A DNA stretch of 10,102 bases from an uncultured Collinsella sp. (GTDB taxonomy: Bacteria > Actinomycetota > Coriobacteriia > Coriobacteriales > Coriobacteriaceae), in assembly GCA_900545665.1 (NCBI GenBank), contig UQZU01000049.1, positions 1 through 10,102 of the forward strand. Reading direction: 5' to 3'. Both the position numbers and the translations under genes were made by a program. Position 1 is the stretch's first letter; each line of letters opens with the position of its first letter. The notes beneath the pieces are model-generated. The model was not told where the DNA came from. It searched no databases and worked only from the letters and a program-made list of their open reading frames with translations. This document shows, in pieces, positions 5,462-10,102 of this stretch.

Positions 5462-8038
5462 CTACTTGTCGGCGGCGGTCTTTTTGGTAGTCGACTTCTT
5501 GGCCGTCGTCTTTTTGGCGGTCGTCTTCTTGACCGCCGTCGTCTTCTTGGCCGTGCTCGCCTTAGTCGTGGTCTTGCGGCCGCGGGCGGGTTTCTTCTCC
5601 TTGGTCGGGCAGTCCATGTTCACGCAGATGCGCCACGGGCCGCGCGCCGTGTTGACCACCACGATGGGGGCGCCGCACTCGGGACAGGTCTCGCCCGTCG
5701 CCTCGAGCTTGCCACGCGCCGGCAGCGGATAGCTCACGCCGCAATCGTCATAGTTGGTGCAGCGGATAAAGCGCTTGCCGCTCTTCTCGCTCTTGTGTGC
5801 GATCAGGTCGCCATGGCGTCCGGCCTCGGCACACACCTTGCACTCGCCCACCTTAAGGTCGGGCTCGTAGTTGGTGGGGCACGTGGGGTTCACGCAAATC
5901 TCGAAGGCCTTCTGGCGGAACGGCTGGCACTTAATGCGCGGCGCGCCGCACTCGGGGCACACGGCCGCCTCGCCCTCGAGCGGGCTTACCTTGACGCCGC
6001 TCGGCACCGGATAGGTCACGTCGCAGTCGGGCCAGCCCATGCAGCCAATGAAGCTGCCACGGGTCTTGGCGCTCGTCTTCATAACCAGGTCCTTGCCGCA
6101 CTTGGGGCAGGCGCCCACGCGCGCATCGGCCGTGACGGCGTCGCTGATGGCGTCGCCCAGCTCCTGCGTGTGCTTGAGCAGCTCGTCGAGCACGCCAGCC
6201 AGCAGCGCGCGCGAGTGCGCCACGACATGCTCTTCGGTATCCTCGCCGCGCTCCACACGGGTCATGTCGCCATCGAGCTCGCTGGTCATATCGGGGCTCG
6301 TGATGCGCGGGGCAAACTGCGTCAGTGCATCGATGATGGCGATGCCCAGCTGACTCGGCTCCACGGGATCGTTTTTGAGGTAGCGCACGGCGTACAGGCG
6401 CTCGATGATGCTCGCGCGTGTGGACTTGGTGCCCAGGCCGCGCTTTTCCATCTCCTGCACGAGCTTGCCCTGGCTGTAGCGCGCGGGCGGCTCGGTCTGC
6501 TTGGCCTCGAGTTTAATGTCGAACACGTCGACCGTATCGCCCTGCTCCAGCGGCGGCATCTGCTCATCGCGCTTGAGTCCATACGGATACGCCTCGCGGA
6601 AACCCGGGGTCACGAGCACATCGCCCGAAGCCACGAACGGCTCACCGTTCACGTCGAGCTCGAGCTTGGTGTTCTCGATGCTCGCGGGCCCCATGAGCGT
6701 TGCCAGAAAGCGGCGGGCGATGAGGTCGTAGAGCTTACGCTGGCCGCCGTCGAGCGTGGACGGATCGCCCTCGCCCGTGGGGTAGATAGGCGGGTGGTCG
6801 GTGGTCTCGACCTTGCCACGCGTGGGCTTCATGGGACCGGCGAGTACCTTTTTGCACACGGGTGCCAGCGCCGGGTTAATCTTTGCCAGGTCGCTCACCA
6901 CGGCGCCCAGATCGAGCGTCGCGGGGTACACGGTATTGTCGACACGCGGGTAGCTGATGAGGCCCGCCATGTAAAGGGACTCGGCGATGCGCATGGTACG
7001 CGCAGGCGAGATACCCTCGGCTGCAGCGGCAGCCTGCAGCGAGGTGGTCGCAAACGGCGTGGGCGGCTGCTGCTTGCGCGAGCGCTTGGTCACCGCGGCG
7101 ACGGTTGCCGTCGTAGCGCCGTCAACGTGACCGTACGCCGTCTCAGCAGCATCCTTGTCGGTAAAGCGCGCCGTCTTGTGCGCGATCTTAAAGCGATCGT
7201 CCTCGGCAGCGCCTTGCGCGGCACCCATGCCGCGAATCTGCCAATAGTCCTCGGGCACAAACGCCATGCGCTCGCGTTCGCGCTCGACCACCAGGGCAAG
7301 CGTCGGCGTCTGCACGCGGCCGGCGGAACGCACGTTGCCAAAGCCGCCAAACTTGGCGAGCGTCAGGTAGCGCGTGAGCACCGCACCCCAAATGAGGTCG
7401 ATGTGCTGACGGCTCTCGCCGGCGTCGGCCAGGTTCTGGTCGAGCGAGACAAGGTTATCGAAGGCCTGCGTGATCTCGGCCTTGGTAAACGAAGAATACT
7501 GGGCGCGGGCGACCGGCAAGTCGGGCGCCACCTCGCGCACCTTGTTGAGGGCGTCCGAACCGATCAGCTCGCCCTCGCGATCGAAGTCCGTGGCGATGAT
7601 GACGCTGTCGGACTTTTTGGCAAGGTTCTTAAGCGAGCGGATGAGTTCCTTCTCGGCCGGCAGCTTAATGACGGGTGCCCAGGTGAGATACGGCAGACTC
7701 TCGAGCTTCCAGCCCTTGATGGAGATGCCGTCGGCAAGAAACGGCTTGCGCTTGGTGTCGTAGGGCGGGCGTGCCAGGCCATCGGGCATGTCGGCCGGTA
7801 GCATCTCGCCGTCCTCGGTAACCGAATACCAGCCCAGCTTTTTATCGAACAGCACGCTGTCGCAAAAATCGGGCGCAAGGATGTGACCGGCCAGGCCGAT
7901 GGTCACGCACTCCTCGCCCTTCCACTCAAAACGGTAGATGGCGGTGTTGTACACCTTGTCCTTTTTGGGTTTACCCGTGGACAGACGCTCGGCGATCTGA
8001 CGCGCAGCGTCGTTTTTCTCGGCGATGATGAGCTTCAA
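5462..8038 (-). CDS. topA: Type IA DNA topoisomerase with four C-terminal zinc ribbons and Lys-rich tail
   Basis: 858 aa. Cuts and reseals single DNA strands to relax negative supercoils. Seen: TOPRIM domain with IIAEK (E7) and DFDREGE (D151, D153, E155); NVRSAGRVQTPTLALV (235-250); catalytic tyrosine Y363 in ISYPRVDNTVYP; RYSQGKLVQEMEKRGLGTKSTRAS (520-543, family-typical). Four four-cysteine zinc ribbons follow (C644/C647/C666/C672; C694/C697/C715/C720; C733/C736/C760/C766; C785/C788/C805/C810), then a tail of AKKTT-like repeats (about 822-858). The opening MKLIIAEKNDAARQIAERL and the YPR(T/V)D form recall archaeal topoisomerase I more than E. coli TopA; this is recognition only. The start is TTG with TAGGAG 6 nt upstream. 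It follows hypB by 54 nt and ends at the shared terminator. Whether it is the main topoisomerase I or an additional one cannot be seen here. Confidence 0.93.
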   Translation of the reverse strand: MKLIIAEKNDAARQIAERLSTGKPKKDKVYNTAIYRFEWKGEECVTIGLAGHILAPDFCDSVLFDKKLGWYSVTEDGEMLPADMPDGLARPPYDTKRKPFLADGISIKGWKLESLPYLTWAPVIKLPAEKELIRSLKNLAKKSDSVIIATDFDREGELIGSDALNKVREVAPDLPVARAQYSSFTKAEITQAFDNLVSLDQNLADAGESRQHIDLIWGAVLTRYLTLAKFGGFGNVRSAGRVQTPTLALVVERERERMAFVPEDYWQIRGMGAAQGAAEDDRFKIAHKTARFTDKDAAETAYGHVDGATTATVAAVTKRSRKQQPPTPFATTSLQAAAAAEGISPARTMRIAESLYMAGLISYPRVDNTVYPATLDLGAVVSDLAKINPALAPVCKKVLAGPMKPTRGKVETTDHPPIYPTGEGDPSTLDGGQRKLYDLIARRFLATLMGPASIENTKLELDVNGEPFVASGDVLVTPGFREAYPYGLKRDEQMPPLEQGDTVDVFDIKLEAKQTEPPARYSQGKLVQEMEKRGLGTKSTRASIIERLYAVRYLKNDPVEPSQLGIAIIDALTQFAPRITSPDMTSELDGDMTRVERGEDTEEHVVAHSRALLAGVLDELLKHTQELGDAISDAVTADARVGACPKCGKDLVMKTSAKTRGSFIGCMGWPDCDVTYPVPSGVKVSPLEGEAAVCPECGAPRIKCQPFRQKAFEICVNPTCPTNYEPDLKVGECKVCAEAGRHGDLIAHKSEKSGKRFIRCTNYDDCGVSYPLPARGKLEATGETCPECGAPIVVVNTARGPWRICVNMDCPTKEKKPARGRKTTTKASTAKKTTAVKKTTAKKTTAKKSTTKKTAADK
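5464..5570 (-). repeat. Degenerate 15-nt tandem repeat coding the Lys-rich topoisomerase tail
   Basis: About five to six imperfect copies of a 15-nt unit, GCCAAGAAGACGACx-like on the minus strand, encode AKKTT, AVKKTT, AKKTT, AKKST and TKKTA. The result is a histone-H1-like basic tail likely to grip DNA without sequence preference. Copy number may vary between strains. Confidence 0.6.
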
Positions 8039-8044
8039 AAGAGG

Positions 8045-8050
8045 CTCCTA
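8045..8050 (-). promoter_or_regulatory. Ribosome binding site for the TTG start of the topoisomerase gene
   Basis: TAGGAG on the minus strand, 6 nt before the TTG at 8038. The protein opens with the conserved TOPRIM strand directly after this codon, so a later start would remove E7. Confidence 0.75.
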
Positions 8051-8092
8051 TCTCGTGTCTCTGCGGCTACGCCCGCCCGTATGGCGGCCGAT

Positions 8093-8776
8093 TTACGCCC
8101 TTGCTTGCTCGATCTGCCCGATGAGCCAATCGCACCAGGCATCCATTCCCTCGCCCTTGCGCGCGCTCACGGCAAACCGCGGCGCCTGCGGATTGAGGTC
8201 ATCGAGTGTCTTAGTATACCTATCCATGTCAAAATCGAAAGCCGGGGCCACGTCGACCTTATTGAGCAGCTGCGCGCCAGCGTGCTGGAAGATGCCCGGG
8301 TACTTGATGGGCTTGTCGTCGCCCTCGGGCACCGAGAGAATCATGATGGACAGGTTCTCACCCAGGTCAAAGTCGACCGGGCAGACCAAGTTGCCCACGT
8401 TTTCGACAAAGATGACGTCGATGTTCTCCAGACCGACGGCCTGGTCGAACGCGTCAACGGCCTCCATGATCATGTTGCCCTCGAGGTGGCACAGGCCACC
8501 CGTGTTGATCTGGATGGCGGGCATGCCGGCTTCCTTCATGGTGATGGCGTCGACGTCCGAGGCGATGTCGCCCTCGATGACGGCGCAGCGCAGGCCCGCC
8601 TTGTCACGCAGGCGCTCGTTGGTGCCCAGGATCGTGGTGGTCTTGCCCGAGCCAGGGCTCGACAAGACGTTGATCACATAGGTGCCTGCCTCATTAAATC
8701 GCTGACGCAGCTGATCTGCCAGACGCTCATTGCGCGACAGAATCGGCGACGCGATATCAATCGTTTTCTCAGCCAT
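8093..8776 (-). CDS. hypB: Hydrogenase nickel-incorporation GTPase HypB
   Basis: 227 aa. HypB is a SIMIBI-class GTPase that works with HypA to deliver nickel to the large subunit of [NiFe] hydrogenase, and in some bacteria to urease. Seen: P-loop SSPGSGKTT (39-47), the metal site of the GTPase domain C96-H97 and C132 (equivalent to Cys166/His167/Cys198 of E. coli), a switch-like EGD (68-70), and NKVD (172-175) for guanine recognition. The N-terminus lacks the CxxCGC high-affinity nickel motif of E. coli HypB and has no histidine stretch, so it is a minimal form. ATG at 8776, AAGGAG 8 nt upstream. It lies 55 nt after hypA with a possible -10 (TATAAA) in the gap, and 54 nt before the topoisomerase gene. 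No hydrogenase structural gene is in the window. Confidence 0.95.
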   Translation of the reverse strand: MAEKTIDIASPILSRNERLADQLRQRFNEAGTYVINVLSSPGSGKTTTILGTNERLRDKAGLRCAVIEGDIASDVDAITMKEAGMPAIQINTGGLCHLEGNMIMEAVDAFDQAVGLENIDVIFVENVGNLVCPVDFDLGENLSIMILSVPEGDDKPIKYPGIFQHAGAQLLNKVDVAPAFDFDMDRYTKTLDDLNPQAPRFAVSARKGEGMDAWCDWLIGQIEQARA

Positions 8777-8801
8777 ACTCAGCGCTCCTTACTTTTGCCC
8801 C

Positions 8802-8807
8802 TTTATA
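8802..8807 (-). promoter_or_regulatory. Weak -10 candidate upstream of hypB
   Basis: TATAAA on the minus strand in the context GGGGTATAAAGGGG, about 25 nt before the hypB ATG. No convincing -35 at 16-18 nt. The G-run resembles the comF and tmk -10 contexts. hypB may have its own promoter or simply be read through from hypA. Confidence 0.3.
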
Positions 8808-8831
8808 CCCCGTCCCCAGGTGGCTGATGGG

Positions 8832-9188
8832 CTAATCGTCGGGGGTTTCGATTTCGATACTTGCGATGTCGAGTTCGCGGCCGTGCAGCAGGCGCACGTT
8901 GGCACCACCACACTCGGGACAGCGGCAATGGAAACGGTCGTGTTCAAAGACCTCACCGCAGTCCAGACACTCGCTTTGTGGATGGACTTCCTCTACGGCA
9001 AGCTCGCAGCCGCGCGTGAGCGGGTCCTCGTCGCGAAACGTCTCCCAGGCAAAGTCGAGCGCCTCGCGCACGACCTCGGTCATATCCCCGATACGAAGTG
9101 TTACCAAAACGGCGCGAGAGGCCCCCGCCCCACGCGCCGCGCGAATCACTGTATCGAGTATGCCGTTGACAATGCCAACCTCGTGCAT
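8832..9188 (-). CDS. hypA: Hydrogenase maturation nickel metallochaperone HypA
   Basis: 118 aa, the usual length (about 113-120). HypA carries nickel and docks with HypB. Seen: N-terminal MHE, where the amino terminus, H2 and E3 form the nickel site; the conserved opening MHEVGIVNGILD; and the structural zinc site C74/C77 and C90/C93 (CLDC ... CPEC). ATG at 9188 with GAGGAG 9 nt upstream, inside the last codons of tatC; the gap to tatC is 6 nt, so the two are almost certainly co-transcribed. It ends 55 nt before hypB. In many genomes hypA and hypB are followed by hypCDEF; here a topoisomerase gene follows, so the remaining maturation genes must be elsewhere. Confidence 0.95.
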   Translation of the reverse strand: MHEVGIVNGILDTVIRAARGAGASRAVLVTLRIGDMTEVVREALDFAWETFRDEDPLTRGCELAVEEVHPQSECLDCGEVFEHDRFHCRCPECGGANVRLLHGRELDIASIEIETPDD

Positions 9189-9194
9189 ACCGAT

Positions 9195-9986
9195 TTACTC
9201 CTCGTCGTCCTCATCGTCCGAGAACAGGTCCAGACGGCTCACAAACAAGCCCTCCTTGCCCTCGCGCGCGGTAATGACCACGCGGGCGATGGCAAGCGAG
9301 ATCTCGTAGAGCGAAAGCAGGGCGCCATACATGAGGCCCAGCGTAACGGGCGAGCCGTCGGGCGTAATCACAGCCGATCCCACAAGCAGGCCAACGTATA
9401 CATAACGCCAGGCGCTGCGGAAGGCCGCGTAGGACACGATGTGGAAGACGGACAGGTAGAAGATGATGAGCGGCAGCTCAAACGCCACACCAAAGCCGAT
9501 CATAAAGAGCAGCTCCATGTTGACGTAGTTCTCCAGATCGGGCAGCGCCGTAGCAACGGCCGAGGTCTCGCCGATAAGCCACTCAAAGCCCGCGGGGATG
9601 ATGATGAAGTAGCAAAAGATTGCGCCCAGGAAGAACAGCACCGTCGAGGCGAGCACCGTGGGCACGACCCACTTGCGCTCGTTGGGGCGAAGCGCCGGCA
9701 GGAAAAATGCCAGAATCTGCCAGATGATCATGGGCGTGCACATGACCACGGCCATCTTGATGGCCAGCGAGAAGCGCAGGCCAAAGCCGCCGAGCGTGGT
9801 GGTGATGTAGAACTTACCGTCCGGCACAAAGGAGCGGATGGGGTCTTCCAAGATGTCGAGCACCACGGGCGTGGCGAAATACAGCACGATAGCGGCGGCG
9901 AACACCGACACGACCACGATAGTCAGGCGGCGACGGAGCTCTCCCAGGTGATCGAAGAGCGGCATGCGCGCAGGTCCGATAGGCAT
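9195..9986 (-). CDS. tatC: Sec-independent protein translocase subunit TatC
   Basis: 263 aa, a multi-spanning membrane protein that binds twin-arginine signal peptides and exports folded proteins. Seen: the conserved cytoplasmic start MPLFDHLGELRRRL (8-21) with E16 in HLxELR; six hydrophobic helices at roughly 22-40, 73-96, 107-132, 158-180, 191-207 and 211-233; FELPL (169-173) with E170, equivalent to a substrate-contact residue in E. coli; and RPNER (100-104). The C-terminus is very acidic (DDEDDEE). ATG at 9986 with AAGGGAGG 9 nt upstream; the start overlaps the upstream stop by one base (TAATG), so it is translationally coupled to the tatA/tatB-like gene. The first helix region and the proline-bearing ITPDGSP (207-213) fit the family. 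Confidence 0.96.
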   Translation of the reverse strand: MPIGPARMPLFDHLGELRRRLTIVVVSVFAAAIVLYFATPVVLDILEDPIRSFVPDGKFYITTTLGGFGLRFSLAIKMAVVMCTPMIIWQILAFFLPALRPNERKWVVPTVLASTVLFFLGAIFCYFIIIPAGFEWLIGETSAVATALPDLENYVNMELLFMIGFGVAFELPLIIFYLSVFHIVSYAAFRSAWRYVYVGLLVGSAVITPDGSPVTLGLMYGALLSLYEISLAIARVVITAREGKEGLFVSRLDLFSDDEDDEE

Positions 9987-10075
9987 TACTCATCGCCTCC
10001 CTTCGAGGCGTCGGCGGCAGCGGCGTCGTCCTCGGCCTCGAGCTCGCGGGCGAGCTGGTCGACGACGGCCTTGCG
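9986..10075 (-). CDS. C-terminal end of probable TatA/TatB-family protein (partial)
   Basis: Only the last 29 codons and the TAA (9988-9986) are present, truncated by the adapter at 10076. The residues read RKAVVDQLARELEAEDDAAADASKGGDE, a charged helical end followed by an Ala/Asp-rich tail. TatA and TatB proteins have such hydrophilic tails, and the stop overlaps the tatC start (TAATG), the usual gene arrangement. The membrane helix and amphipathic helix that would separate TatA from TatB lie outside the contig. The identification rests mainly on context. Confidence 0.6.
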   Translation of the reverse strand, partial: RKAVVDQLARELEAEDDAAAADASKGGDE

Positions 10076-10102
10076 CTGTCTCTTATACACATCTCCGAGC
10101 CC
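10076..10102 (-). other. Illumina Nextera i7-side adapter (artefact)
   Basis: CTGTCTCTTATACACATCT (10076-10094) is the mosaic end in reverse, followed by CCGAGCCC, the start of the read-2 adapter complement. It is the same adapter type as at the left end. Genomic sequence ends at 10075. Reading it as coding yields a false protein start, MCIRDS, a known adapter signature. Confidence 0.98.

Noticed and set aside
5795..7801. 668-codon plus-strand open frame antisense to the topoisomerase gene
   Set aside because: It is a GC-rich shadow of the well-supported topoisomerase gene; the His/Ala/Gly/Leu/Arg-rich translation has no recognisable domain.
9814..10092. Minus-strand reading frame beginning MCIRDS
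   Set aside because: Its first codons are adapter sequence (a well-known false start), and the rest is out of frame with tatC and the tatA/B-like end.

Overview
This is a GC-rich (about 60% by eye), densely coded bacterial chromosome segment with good Shine-Dalgarno sites, ATG and TTG starts, and short or overlapping gene junctions. The gene content fits a Gram-positive anaerobe of the Coriobacteriia (Actinomycetota). Collinsella is my best guess, made from recognition of the proteins and not from a search. No phage, insertion sequence, CRISPR array, rRNA or tRNA is visible. Both ends (1-48 and 10076-10102) are Illumina Nextera adapter, so this is a whole assembled contig with untrimmed ends. 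Only about 49-10075 is genomic, and both edge genes are cut there.

Left block, minus strand, read from 4106 down to 49: tmk (thymidylate kinase), holB (DNA polymerase III delta prime), a ricT-like PSP1 gene with a very long arginine-rich tail, and the start of comF. tmk, holB and ricT are separated by one base and then overlap by ten, so they are very likely one operon. A good promoter lies at 4159-4187. The core order matches the Firmicutes tmk-holB-ricT neighbourhood, but darA, yaaR and yabA are missing. comF follows after 102 bases that hold a possible promoter and a perfect 12-bp hairpin; the comF ribosome binding site lies inside its stem.

Middle: a single plus-strand gene (4353-5339) encodes a membrane-anchored zinc-ribbon protein with a poly-aspartate stretch. 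It diverges from tmk across a 246-bp region containing a perfect 23-bp inverted repeat that lies between the two putative promoters. It converges on the topoisomerase gene at a two-way terminator (about 5398-5433).

Right block, minus strand, read from 10075 down to 5462: the last codons of a probable tatA/tatB gene, tatC, hypA, hypB, and a type IA DNA topoisomerase with four zinc ribbons and a lysine-rich tail. TatC forms the core of the twin-arginine exporter. HypA and HypB insert nickel into [NiFe] hydrogenase or other nickel enzymes, some of which are Tat substrates, so their adjacency may be functional.

I see no clear new multi-gene system. The most unusual items are the comF leader hairpin, the 23-bp palindrome, the RicT tail, the zinc-ribbon/poly-Asp membrane protein, and the archaeal-looking topoisomerase.
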